A stretch of 64,000 nt of DNA from Cohnella rhizosphaerae (GCF_029525575.1 NZ_JAPDIA010000008.1:930001-994000), one strand, 5' to 3'. Counted from the stretch's first letter, positions 49,627-58,943 are shown. A program made the numbers and translations. The notes: generated from the letters alone by a model not told the origin.

Positions 49627-50722
49627 ATGAGCATATCGTTCGATCTGTCCACGATCTTTCAAGCTTCGAATGCCGTATCCCGCTCGATCTCCGCCGAGAA
49701 TCCGACCGGGGAGAAGGGCAAGGGCGCGATGGCGCTGCCGAGTCCGGACGGACCCGCCTCGGACATGGGCATTGGTTGGAAAGCGCAGCCTTATATTACG
49801 GTCAAAGCCGGAGAGACGGTCGTGCTGGCGGACATCCGGGGTCCCGGTATCGTCACGCACCTTTGGACGACACTTGTCGGCGAGCCGTTTTATCGCGATC
49901 TCGTACTTCGCTTTTACTGGGACGGCGAAGCGGCGCCTTCGGTCGAGGTGCCGTATGGCGATTTCTTCTGCAACGGCTGGGGCGTGCCGGTCAACGTGGT
50001 GTCCGAGCCTGTCAACGTCAACCCGCTCGGCGGCTTCAACTGCTACTGGCCGATGCCCTTTCGCCGCTCCGCGCGCATTACGGTCGAAAACACGCGTCTT
50101 GTCGATCTCGACATGCTGTTCTACCAGATCGACTATGCGCTCGCGGACGTCCCGCAAGACAGTGCCTATTTCCATGCGCAATGGCGCAGGAAAAATCCGG
50201 TCCCGTGCGGCGAAGCCTACACGATCGTGGACGGCATCGCCGGCAAAGGACGGTTCGCGGGCGTCTACCTGGCATGGGGGCAGCGCCACAACCGCTGGTG
50301 GGGGGGAGGGCGAGGTCAAGTTTTATATCGACGGGGACACGACGTTCCCGACGTATTGCGGTACGGGCCTGGAGGATTATTTCGGCGGGGCGTGGGGCTT
50401 TTTCGCGAACGACCGAAAGGCTTACGAGACCTATAGCGCCCCTTATCTCGGCTACCCTCAACTCATCAAACCCGACGGTTTTATGTCGGCCTCCATGCGG
50501 CACGGCTTGTATCGCTGGCATATTCGCGACCCCGTTTTTTTCGGGCAAGACTTTAAGGCGACCGTTCAGCCGCTAGGCTGGCAGGTGAACGCGGAAGACA
50601 AACAAAAATATATGCACCTGCAGGACGACGTAGCCTCCACGGCGTTTTGGTACCAGTCGGAACCTCACGCGGCATTCCCGCCGCTTCCGGACCGGGAGGC
50701 GCGGGACGTGAACTTGATATGA
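49627..50722 (+). CDS. DUF2961 / GH172 family protein (one frameshift)
   Basis: The reconstructed length is 364 residues. GPGIVTHLWTT near the start, the RWWGEGEVKFYIDGD segment and CGTGLEDYFGGAWGF are hallmarks of DUF2961 proteins, now classed as GH172, whose known members act on alpha-D-fructofuranosyl or alpha-D-arabinofuranosyl linkages. The glutamates in the GEGE and GLED motifs are the likely catalytic pair. The frame breaks at G7 50300-50306; one G less restores GEGE. There is no signal peptide. It fits a cluster with GH32 and GH51 that handles furanosides. Confidence 0.88.
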
Positions 50723-50783
50723 TGGGCGAAAAAACGGCAGGTTCGGGGCATCGAACATCCTATAACGGGGAGGAGCTTCATAG

Positions 50784-52387
50784 ATGAAGCTGCAATATAG
50801 CATGGCGCACGAGCCGCTGCTGAACGCGTCGACGCGAGAACGATTGGTGGCGAACATGAAAAACGCCGGCATCGAAAAAATTTGGATCGCAGGCTTTTTT
50901 TTCCGGCAAGATGGTCGATATCGAGCAGTTGAAGGAGGCCAAAGCGTTCGCGGAGGGGCACGGCCTCGAAGTCGGCGCGGTGACGATCCCGATCGGGCAC
51001 CCCGGCAACGCGCTGAATCCGGACGATCCCGACCTGGATCTCGAGATTCCCAAGCACTGGCACTACCGGGTCGATAGCCAAGGCCAAACCGTCTACTACT
51101 GCGGAGCGATCGATCGCTGTCTGATCGAAGACAACGGCAAGGCCGCCAAGCTGCTGCGCGAGGCGGGCTTCAAGGAGGTCTTCCTGGACGACGATCTGCG
51201 GGCCGGCAACTTCAACGAATTTATAGAGGGCTGTTACTGCGACGCTTGCATCCAGGAATTCAACGAGACCTTCGGTCGCCGGGAGACAAGGGAGTCGCTG
51301 CTCCTCCATGTGACGCAGAAGCGGGATGCGGCGGTCATGCAGGATTGGGTGGCGTTCCAATGCGTAAAAGTGACGGACGTGGTGAAGGCGACGGATATCG
51401 AAGGGGTGCAGCCGGGGATTATGGTGATGCATTTCGGCGACGAGCGGCACGGGATCGATATTCCTTCGATTCGCGATCAAATGCCCCACGCGTTGTTCCG
51501 CGTCGGAGAATATCAATTCAACGACGAGCGATTCGCGAGTCCGCACGCAAAAGCGGAAGAGCTGCTCGGCATTTTGTACCACTTGAGCTTTATCGACAAA
51601 AAATACGCCTACAGCGAATCGACGATTTTTCCGCCGCGCGCTTTAAAGGAACACAACCTGGTCTACAAAGCGAAGCTGGCCATAGCGGCCGGTCTCGAGA
51701 ACGTGCTCTTCATGAGCGGCACCTGGGTGCTGGACGAGCGCTATTGGCGGGCGATCGCCGACGCGCTTCCCGTATTGCGCGAACTCTACCGGGCGACCGC
51801 TGACGCGCGCAGAGCCTACCCGGTGCATCTCGCCTATGGCACGCATGGCGCCTACGCGGAGGCGTTCGTTCCGACGAGCCTGCCGTTGCTGGCCGGATTG
51901 CCGGCCAAGGCCGTTCGGGCGGACCAGAGCGGCGAAGGCGGGGCGCTGCTGCTGTTTTTCGGGGACTACAGGCTGGGCGAGGAGTGGCAGGCGCAGCTGT
52001 CCAAATACAAAAAAAGTCATATTCGACCAGACGGCGGCGAAAAAGAACGAGGACATTTTAAAGCGTTTGCAGCTGGCCGATACATCTGTCGCTTTTTGGG
52101 AGGAGGAAGCGTCCGCCAGGCCATCCGCCGGACAGATCGCCTCGCTGCAGCGGCTGGCGGCTCAAGGCGCCTGCGATTTCCCAAGGCTCGCCGAGGGTGC
52201 CCTGATCGGCTTGATATGGCTCAAGGACAACGGCAAATGTCTTTTGTTTAACCTGCTCGAATCGGAAAATCAGGGGACGATCCAGTGGGCGGACCGCCAT
52301 TATCCCGTTCAGCTCGCGCCCTTGTCGTTTGCGATCCTGGACAGCGCGGGCGCATTGACGACTTACGATACGGCGATCGCCCTTTGA
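50784..52387 (+). CDS. Uncharacterised TIM-barrel-like protein with CxCxxC motif, copy B (two frameshifts)
   Basis: The reconstructed length is 533 residues, close to copy A (536). Shared blocks in the same order: GHPGNALNPDD, FLDDDLRAGN, EGCYCDACIQEFNE, HFGDERHGIDIPSIRD, FRVGEYQFND, SESTIFPPR, VLFMSGTWV and the C-terminal VIFDQTAA. Breaks at T8 50895-50902 and A7 52009-52015, one base extra at each. GGGGAGG precedes ATG 50784. Conservation of the cysteine and acidic blocks between copies points to a metal or active site. The function is unknown. Confidence 0.72.
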
Positions 52388-52430
52388 TCGGGCAGCGCTG
52401 CCGTTTCAACTAACTTAGGAGGTTATTGCC

Positions 52431-53591
52431 ATGAAAATCGTCGCCGTGCATACGAAAGCCGTAAAAATCCCCTTTTTCAAGGGAGAAAAGTGGTCCGGAG
52501 GCACCCGGTACAGCGCGCCGTCGCTTATCGTGCAGATCGAGACGGACGAAGGTTTGATCGGCATCGGGGAATCGGTCGGACCGACGATCCCGGTTATTCA
52601 ATCCGTCGTGGACAAGGAGTTCGCGCCGTTCGTCGTCGGCCGCGATCCGATGGAGCTGGAGTCGATCCTCCACCGGCTCGAGGAATATTGCGTCAACTGG
52701 AAGCAAATCGGCAACTATGGCCTGGCCGGCATCGAGATGGCGCTGCTCGACCTGCGCGGCAAGATTTTGAATACGCCGGTCTACAACCTGCTGGGCGGCA
52801 AGGTGAAGCAGGAGGTCGCCTTCTCCGGTTATATTTTCATCGATTCGCCCGAAGCGAACGCCGAAGAAGCGCGCAAATTCGCGGCAGCCGGCTATACGGA
52901 GCTGAAGCTCAAGGTCGGACGCGACATCGACCTGGATACGAAGCGGGTCAAGGCCGTGCGCGAAGCGGTCGGACCGAAGATGAAGATCCGCATCGACGCC
53001 AACCAGAACTGGAGCGTGCCGACCGCCATCAAGGCGATCCGCAAAATGGAGAAGTACGATCTGCAAATGGTCGAGCAGCCGACGCGTTATGACGACGTGG
53101 ACGGCATGGCCGCCGTCGCCCGCGCCGTCGACGTGCCGATCATCGCGGACGAAGGCTGCGCCACGTACGAGGACGCGCTGCGGCTGATCGACAAACGGGC
53201 GTGCGCCTGCTTCCTCGTCTACCCGTCCGAAGCGGGCGGCATCCTCAAGGCGAGGCAGATCGTCGATCTCGCCAATCACGCGGGCGTCTGGTGCGCCACG
53301 GGGAGCTGGGCGGAGACGGGCATCGGCACGCTCGGCAACATGCATATGATCGCCTCCTCGCGGAATTTCCCGTTCGCGAACGACACCCACCTGAAGTTCA
53401 TGAAGGGCGATCTGCTGCGCGAGGAGCTCGTCTTTAACGACGGGAAAATCGCCGTTCCGGACCGCCCCGGCTTCGGCATCGATCTGGACGTCGCGAAGCT
53501 GGATCGCTTCGGCGCGAACTTCGAGCGCGAGATGGTGTTCTACGATCCGCAGGACCCGCAGTTCCAGCCGCGAATCGGCCAATTGCTCTAG
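52431..53591 (+). CDS. Enolase superfamily enzyme, muconate lactonizing-like, copy B, with altered catalytic lysine
   Basis: 386 residues, intact. K159-x-K161 (ELKLKVGRD), D189 (RIDANQNW), E215 (MVEQP) and D240 (IADEG) match the MLE subgroup. The second general-base Lys, normally five residues before the GG, is replaced by Tyr264 (FLVYPSEAGG). This suggests a reaction different from racemisation, such as dehydration, or a diverged mechanism. AGGAGG precedes ATG 52431. It follows the TIM-barrel-like gene as copy A does in island 1, though copy A is of a different enolase subgroup. Confidence 0.82.
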   Translation: MKIVAVHTKAVKIPFFKGEKWSGGTRYSAPSLIVQIETDEGLIGIGESVGPTIPVIQSVVDKEFAPFVVGRDPMELESILHRLEEYCVNWKQIGNYGLAGIEMALLDLRGKILNTPVYNLLGGKVKQEVAFSGYIFIDSPEANAEEARKFAAAGYTELKLKVGRDIDLDTKRVKAVREAVGPKMKIRIDANQNWSVPTAIKAIRKMEKYDLQMVEQPTRYDDVDGMAAVARAVDVPIIADEGCATYEDALRLIDKRACACFLVYPSEAGGILKARQIVDLANHAGVWCATGSWAETGIGTLGNMHMIASSRNFPFANDTHLKFMKGDLLREELVFNDGKIAVPDRPGFGIDLDVAKLDRFGANFEREMVFYDPQDPQFQPRIGQLL

Positions 53592-53622
53592 GGCCTCGCG
53601 TATCCCCAGTGGAGGGGATAGC

Positions 53623-53778
53623 ATGAGCGACGTCGTTCCGACGAATCTCAAAACGGAATATTTGCACAACCCGTGCGGCATCGAGGCGCCCCGTCCCAAG
53701 ACGGGAAGCCGCTTCGGACCGACGCGCGGTATCACTGGTTTCAGGACCGGTATCCCGGCGGAAGAGGGGATTGAATAG
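53623..53778 (+). pseudogene. Short GH78-like N-terminal remnant
   Basis: 51 codons with a GGAGGGG ribosome site. The start VPTNLKTEYLHNPCGIEAPRP matches the first domain of many alpha-L-rhamnosidases, but the barrel is absent and the frame ends after KTGSRFGPTRGI. A shifted frame of the same DNA gives RYHWFQDRYPGGRGD, so a deletion or a frameshift-joined fusion is possible. It sits between the enolase-superfamily gene and a strong terminator. Confidence 0.5.
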
Positions 53779-53787
53779 ATAAGCCGA

Positions 53788-53858
53788 CTGATAGGAAGAC
53801 AGAAGCTGCGACGCCGACAATCCGGCGCGCAGCTTCGCTTCTATCAGCATATTTTTTC
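53788..53858 (+). terminator. Large composite terminator of the second sugar island
   Basis: Outer arms CTGATA/TATCAG and inner GAAGCTGCG/CGCAGCTTC plus CGCCG/CGGCG form a roughly 60-nt hairpin (53788-53847), followed by T6. The T-tract lies inside the convergent PhyH gene. Confidence 0.8.
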
Positions 53859-54791
53859 TTTTTGCCAGCGGATCGAATGGTCGAATTCGGTCAATTGGAA
53901 TTGGTTGTCGGCCCAATAATGCTTCAGCCGTTCGTCTGCCCAGCCTTCGTAGAGCTCATCCCATTCGAATGGGCCGTGAGGCTTCAGCGATGCCGGCTCG
54001 ATGACCGCGCTTGCCGGTTGGTAGCGATAGTCGCACGATAGCCGAATCTGACCCGGAACGCGGTTCGGCATCGATTTGTGAACGGTATGGCTGTGAAAGA
54101 CGAGCACGTCTCCGGCCTCGTAGTCGGCCGTCTGCCAGTCGTAGTCGAGACCGCACAAGATCGACTCCAGCCCGCCCGCGCCCGGGTTGCTCGATACGCC
54201 GAGCAGGCCGGCCTTATGGCTTCCTTTGAGCACGGCCAGGCCGCCCAATTCTCTCGATACGTCGCCGAGCGGCATCCAGCAGGTCCATGTGTCGGTCGCG
54301 CCCTGGATATGCAGGAAGTCCTGATGCGAGGGCGTGATTTTCGTTTCGCGATGCGGCAGCATGATCCGGCCGATGTTCCGCGGATGCGGAAACGGCGCTT
54401 CATTGAACAAGCCGGCGAACACCGACAAGATTTCAGGCGAATGGGCCAAGGCATGAAAGGCTTCGAGCTTCTGAATCCGATGATACATCTCAAGCGTGAC
54501 GCCGACGCCGTTCCATTGCAGCTCTTCCGAGGTATAGCGGTTGACGGCTTCGATATCTGCCATCCCTTCCATCAGCGGGTAGTTCCGATCCATCACCCCG
54601 AAGCTGTCCAGAATGTCCAGGACGCCCCGTCGAACGTCAAGCACGCGCGTACGCGGGAGAAGTCCCTTGAAGAAAAGCAGTCCGTCTTCGTTAGCTCTGT
54701 CGCGCAGGAGATCGGGCTTGCCGATGAGCGGACTCGAATCCGCGTAGGTGCCGGAGACGGGTTTGAGATCATTGTCCAAAACAGGATTCAT
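53844..54791 (-). CDS. Phytanoyl-CoA dioxygenase (PhyH) family protein, copy 1
   Basis: 315 residues from the ATG at 54791 (GGAGGAG upstream); the longer frame to 55193 would run into the divergent AraC gene. It is an Fe(II)/2-oxoglutarate oxygenase: H156-x-D158 (SHQDFL), distal His238 (HSHTVHKSMPN) and Arg250 as candidate 2-oxoglutarate ligand. The substrate is unknown; bacterial PhyH proteins hydroxylate diverse small molecules. It is divergent from an AraC regulator (54912), a layout seen again at 62313/63330. Its C-terminus overlaps the large hairpin. Confidence 0.88.
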   Translation of the reverse strand: MNPVLDNDLKPVSGTYADSSPLIGKPDLLRDRANEDGLLFFKGLLPRTRVLDVRRGVLDILDSFGVMDRNYPLMEGMADIEAVNRYTSEELQWNGVGVTLEMYHRIQKLEAFHALAHSPEILSVFAGLFNEAPFPHPRNIGRIMLPHRETKITPSHQDFLHIQGATDTWTCWMPLGDVSRELGGLAVLKGSHKAGLLGVSSNPGAGGLESILCGLDYDWQTADYEAGDVLVFHSHTVHKSMPNRVPGQIRLSCDYRYQPASAVIEPASLKPHGPFEWDELYEGWADERLKHYWADNQFQLTEFDHSIRWQKEKIC

Positions 54792-54818
54792 TGTGTAACA
54801 CTCCTCCTCTCGTAATGT

Positions 54819-54831
54819 TGCTATCATAGCA
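54819..54831. promoter_or_regulatory. Palindrome between PhyH copy 1 and its AraC neighbour
   Basis: TGCTAT-C-ATAGCA is a perfect 13-bp palindrome. Read on the minus strand it also contains TATGAT, a possible -10 box for the PhyH gene. It is a candidate operator for the AraC protein. Confidence 0.45.
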
Positions 54832-54911
54832 TCCGAATCGGTAAAATCATTTAGATGGCAGCGGACAACATTGTCATTTACCGGTATGAACTTATGGGGA
54901 GGGGCACGCGG

Positions 54912-55778
54912 ATGGAAACGTTTATTCAAGCGATCGAAAAGGCGAAGCCGGTCGTTCATTTTGCGAACCGGTGGGTCGGCGCGCCGGGCGAATCCTTCGG
55001 TCCGCGGATCATCGGGGACTATCAGTGGCTGTACGTGAAGAGCGGCAAAGGAAGCGCGCGGATCGGCGGCGAGTCCTTCCGCGTATATGCCGGTTGTTTG
55101 TTCACTTACGGTCCCGGGCAGCCCCATTGGTTCCGCTCGAGCGAGGACGAACCGCTCGTGCTCTATGGACTGCACTTCGGGTATGAAGGACATGCTGGTT
55201 TGGAGGACGTTTTGCGCATGATTCGGAACGTGGATTGGGACAGCTTCGAAAAAACGAACCCCGAAGTCCCCGTCCCGTTTCCTCCGCGGATGGAGACGGG
55301 CGCATGGCCGCTGCCATATTTCGAACGATTGATCGAGGAATATCGGGGGGGGGCAGGACGTTGAGCGCCATGGTGTTAAGCGGATTGATCACCGAGCTGC
55401 TGGCCAGAGTCGCGCGGTGGGTCGTCGACCAGCCCGATCGTGCGCTGCCGCAGGACAAGCGAATCGTCCGCGTCAAGGAAAGCCTGGAGCGCAACGCGAT
55501 GGAAAGCTATCGGTCCGAATGGCTGACGGACGGTCTGCCTTTTTACCCACGATTATATGTCCCGGTTATTTAAGCAATGCTTCGGGCAGTCTCCGCGCGA
55601 CTATCACAACCAGGCGAGATTGGAAGCGGCCCGTCAGCTGCTCGAGGAAACGGAGCTGAGCTCCACCGCGGTCGCCGAGCGAATGAAGTTCGGCAGCGTG
55701 CACCATTTTTGCAAATGGTTTAAAAAGCATACGGGCATGCAGCCCGGAACATACCGCAAAAGAAGCCGTTTTGTGTAA
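54912..55778 (+). CDS. AraC family regulator with N-terminal cupin domain, PhyH-linked copy 1 (frameshifts)
   Basis: The reconstructed length is about 287 residues. The N-terminal cupin-like sensor (YVKSGKGSARIGG, LFTYGPGQPHWFRS) is followed by helix-turn-helix segments: MSRLFKQCFGQSPRDYH and ELSSTAVAERMKFGSVHHFCKWFKKHTGMQP. Breaks are at G9 55345-55353 (two bases must be removed or one added) and T5 55540-55544 (one removed). GGGGAGGGG precedes ATG 54912. It probably controls the divergent dioxygenase gene. Confidence 0.83.
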
Positions 55779-56092
55779 CGGCTTGACGGACGCGGCGCGC
55801 CGCGTTCAGGCTTTTAGCAAGCAACGAGGAGGGGCTGTTTTCCGCCATCTTCAACAGGCTGCGGTGGAATGGTGTTTAAACGTGAGGATGCTGTTATCGC
55901 GGATAGAAGCGAGGACGATAAGCGGGGTTGCTCATTCGGCAATCTCGCTTTTACCTATTTATGACGCATTAAAAGGGCGGATATAGCAAATAAAACGGAT
56001 TTATATGCGTAATAATTAAAATATAAATGAATCATATATTGCAATTTTGATTTATTTATGATGTATTATATAGAGAAGGGAGAGGACTATGC
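55779..56092 (+). promoter_or_regulatory. Intergenic region upstream of the gapB-like gene
   Basis: No gene is supported. A weak stem AAGCCGTT/AACGGCTT (55763-55784) overlaps the end of the AraC gene. The last 110 bp are AT-rich, with TTGCAA and TATTAT about 19 bp apart before GAAGGGAGAGG, a likely promoter and ribosome site. Confidence 0.45.
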
Positions 56093-57164
56093 ATGAAAAT
56101 CGGACTTAGCGGGACCGGCAGAATCGGTAGACTTGTTGTTCGAAGTTTAATGAATCGTCCACCTGGGAAAGCAGAACTTGCGGCGATCAATACGACCGGC
56201 TCCGCCGAAGCGCTGGCACATTTGTTAAAGTACGATACCGTTCACGGCACCTGGGATGCGGACATTCGGATTGCCGAGGGAGAACTGGCGATCAATGGCA
56301 GGAAGATCGCGATCGTCTCCGAGAAGGATCCGGAAAAACTCCCGTGGCGCGCGTTGGACATAGGTCTGGCCATCGATGCTACCGGTCGCTTCAACAATCG
56401 CATCGGCGCTTCCAAACATCTGACTGCGGGCGCGAATCGCGTATTGCTGACGGCGCCGGCGGATCAAGCGGACTATACGTTGCTGATGGGGGTCAATGAA
56501 AGCGGCTTTGATGCCGAACGGCACCGCATCTTGTCGGCTGCGTCTTGCACGACGAACTGTCTGGCGCCGGTGCTGCATGCGCTCGATCAAGCGTTCGGCG
56601 TTGAAAAAGGCTGGATGTCTACCGTTCACGCGTTCACGAACGATCAGAATCATTTGGACAATTCGCACAAGGATTTGCGGAGGGCTCGCGCGTGTACGAA
56701 TTCGATCATCCCGACGAGCACAGGCGTCGGCAAAGCGTTAAAAAAGGGTTTTGCCGCATCTTGCCGACCGAATCCACGGGATATCCATTCGCGTGCCGGT
56801 CCAAGACGTATCGCTGGTGGACCTCGTGCTTCGGCTGCGGTCCGCAGCCAAGCCTTCGGAGATACGCGATGTTTTCGTTCGCGCCGCCGAAGGCGAACTG
56901 CGCGGCATTCTCGCATACAGCGAGCTTCCCCTCGTATCCGCCGATTACATAGGCAACCCGCATTCGGCGATCGTAGACGGTCTAAGCTTGCAAACGGACG
57001 AAAACGAACTGAAGCTGCTCGTTTGGTACGACAACGAATGGGGTTACGCATCGCGCGTCGTGGATGCGGCATTTTTAATCGCGGCGGCAGGTTCGGACCG
57101 GACAACGGAGCAAAGGGAAGACGCTGTCGATGCGGTCGCTGCGGCCCGCTCCGAACTTGTTTAA
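56093..57164 (+). CDS. gapB: Glyceraldehyde-3-phosphate dehydrogenase, GapB-like (one frameshift)
   Basis: The reconstructed length is 356 residues. The Rossmann motif GTGRIGR, INTTGSAEALAHLLKYDTVHG, catalytic Cys152 in SAASCTTNC and His179 in TVHAFTNDQ are present, with DNEWGYASRV near the end. The residue pattern after the second strand (INTTG instead of the Asp seen in NAD-specific GapA) resembles Bacillus GapB, an NADP-preferring gluconeogenic enzyme. The frame breaks near A6 56740-56745/G3 56746-56748; one base less restores it. It is monocistronic, ending at the palindromic terminator 57197-57228. The gapB call is by similarity only. Confidence 0.85.
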
Positions 57165-57196
57165 GCGCCTGCGATTCGGAAAAATCACGGTACGTC

Positions 57197-57230
57197 AAAG
57201 AAGAGCAGCCCGCGGGCTGCTCTTCTTTTG
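57197..57230. terminator. Palindromic bidirectional terminator
   Basis: A perfect 32-bp palindrome, AAAGAAGAGCAGCCCG and its complement, ends in T4 on both strands. It separates the convergent gapB-like and discoidin genes. Confidence 0.92.
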
Positions 57231-57304
57231 ACTGTCCGATCAGGATCGCAGGCTTGGCCGAGGGTGCCTGCTGCGGAGGTGCGACGCATACCTGCGATCG
57301 CGGT

Positions 57305-57820
57305 TCACGGTCCGTATATCTCGAGCTCGCCGAGCATGGTTGCGGTGCCGCCGCCGCTGACCGGCGCGAGGTTTACGCGAACGTATCGCGTGCTGACGGC
57401 GCTCGGCAGATTGATGGTGACCATGTAGCCGTTCCCCGTGTAAAAAGCTTGCGTGCTGGTCGATTGCGTCGTAAAGCTGCCGTCATCCGTCGAATTGCTC
57501 GTCTGAATCGTTACCGCTTCGACGAAGTGTCCGTAAGTCGGGGTTTTCAGGACGATCTGATTGACCGATTGCACGCTGCCGAGATCGACCGTAATCCAGC
57601 CCGCCGCGCCGTAATTCGGCTGCCAGAAGGTACTCTGTACGCCGTCTACGGCGTTGGACGGACCGGCTCCGCTGCTGGCCCATACATAGCTGCCCAAAGC
57701 CAGATTGTAAGAAGCGGAGGCGCTGCCCGCATGAAACCCCAGCTGCGAAACGGCAAGCAATAGCGTGAGCATTAACGCGATCGACGATCTCTTCTTCAGA
57801 ATTGAATTACGCATGGACAT
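57305..57820 (-). CDS. Small secreted discoidin (F5/8 type C) carbohydrate-binding protein
   Basis: 171 residues. Signal peptide (ILKKRSSIALMLTLLLAVS, likely cut near ASA) followed by one F5/8 type C/CBM32-like domain: NLALGSYVWASSGAGPSNAVDG, WITVDLGSVQSVNQIVL, TRYVRVNLAPVSGG and GELEIYG. No catalytic domain is attached, so it is either a free binding protein or a remnant of a larger enzyme. AAGGAGG upstream of the ATG (57820) supports the start. Substrates may be surface glycans. Confidence 0.8.
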   Translation of the reverse strand: MSMRNSILKKRSSIALMLTLLLAVSQLGFHAGSASASYNLALGSYVWASSGAGPSNAVDGVQSTFWQPNYGAAGWITVDLGSVQSVNQIVLKTPTYGHFVEAVTIQTSNSTDDGSFTTQSTSTQAFYTGNGYMVTINLPSAVSTRYVRVNLAPVSGGGTATMLGELEIYGP

Positions 57821-58124
57821 GATCGGCCTCCTTGGCGCAAGAAGATATTAAGACCCAAAGCTTTTTAACTGCGATGCCCGCGTTTCAGTTCCAGTTGTCG
57901 TTCCGATATACACGGCACCCGAGAATGACATCGCCTCCCGTTTTCCCGCCTTTTGCGGTCCGTTCGCCTTTCGACTATACAATACTAAAGATGGAGGAAC
58001 ATGAGAATGTCTATAACTATTGTAATTTTGCACCTATCGAGCGGTCATCGGTTAAAATGTAGTTAAACATGCGTATCTACGATAAAATCGATCAGGTAAG
58101 CAGCAACAGGAGGGAGAAACGCAG
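57821..58124. promoter_or_regulatory. Divergent intergenic region, discoidin gene to AraC gene
   Basis: No gene is supported. TTGCAC followed after about 19 bp by TAAAAT (around 58028-58060) could be the promoter of the AraC gene. AACAGGAGGGAG lies before its start. Nothing else recognisable. Confidence 0.35.
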
Positions 58125-58943
58125 ATGCCGCATTCTTATCGTCCTCTTCATGCGCCTCAATTACAACCGCATCAGCATCGCCGCTCGCACAGCTTCCGTG
58201 AGTTCGTGCCGAGTCGCGGCCTGTCGTCGCATGTGGTCGCCTATTGGACGGTGGATTTCAAGCCGGTACCGGGCAATCCGGGACACCGCGTCATTCCCGA
58301 CGGCTGCGTCGATATTATCGTGGATCTGCTGGCGCCCGCGAGCCGGCAGGCCGCTTACGTCGTAGGGCTGGAAACGCAAGTTGAAGTGCTCCAGTTTACA
58401 AAGGCGCGTTCCGTGTGGGGCATTCGCCTTTATTCGGAAAGCGCGCGCGCGATTCTCAAGGCGCCCCTGTCGGCAATCAAGTCACAGCGCGTATATATAG
58501 AAGATCTCTGGGGGCAGGAGGGGCTGGATTGGGTCGAAAAGCTGCTGGTCGCCAAATCGGTTCAAGAAAGGATCGAAGTCGTCGAGCGGCAATTGAACCG
58601 AATCCTGGCTGCGGCCGAGCCGACCGCGCACGCTTTAGTGTATCAGAGCATGAAGTATATATACGATTCGAAGGGCAATCTTGCCGTCACGGATTTGGCG
58701 GACAAAGTGAACTTCAGCGAGCGGCATCTAAGGCGGGCTTTTGATCGGGAGCTTGGCGTCAGTCCAAAGGAGATGCTGGGCATCGTGCGCTTTCAAAGCG
58801 TGCTGGAGGAGCTATACAGCGGCGATTATGCCAGCTTGACCGACCTTGCGCTGCAGCACGGATATTACGATCAGTCTCATTTCTCCAGCGCGTTTATGCG
58901 TTATTATGGGTTGCCGCTCAAACGTCTGACCAGGCAGGCGTGA
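58125..58943 (+). CDS. AraC family regulator with N-terminal DUF6597-like domain
   Basis: 272 residues, intact. The N-terminal part (VPSRGLSSHVVAYWTVDF, RVIPDGCVDIIVDL) matches the sensor domain of AraC regulators annotated DUF6597, followed by the double helix-turn-helix LAVTDLADKVNFSERHLRRAF and LTDLALQHGYYDQSHFSSAF. It is 85 nt upstream of a VOC gene in the same direction, a pairing often seen for such regulators. The effector is unknown. Confidence 0.88.
   Translation: MPHSYRPLHAPQLQPHQHRRSHSFREFVPSRGLSSHVVAYWTVDFKPVPGNPGHRVIPDGCVDIIVDLLAPASRQAAYVVGLETQVEVLQFTKARSVWGIRLYSESARAILKAPLSAIKSQRVYIEDLWGQEGLDWVEKLLVAKSVQERIEVVERQLNRILAAAEPTAHALVYQSMKYIYDSKGNLAVTDLADKVNFSERHLRRAFDRELGVSPKEMLGIVRFQSVLEELYSGDYASLTDLALQHGYYDQSHFSSAFMRYYGLPLKRLTRQA

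Noticed and set aside
52410..53735. Long minus-strand frame opposite the enolase-superfamily gene
   Set aside because: The plus-strand enzyme has all family motifs; the opposite frame is a GC-driven shadow.
55771..55986. Short frame after the AraC gene
   Set aside because: It starts inside the AraC end, has no ribosome site and no recognisable sequence.
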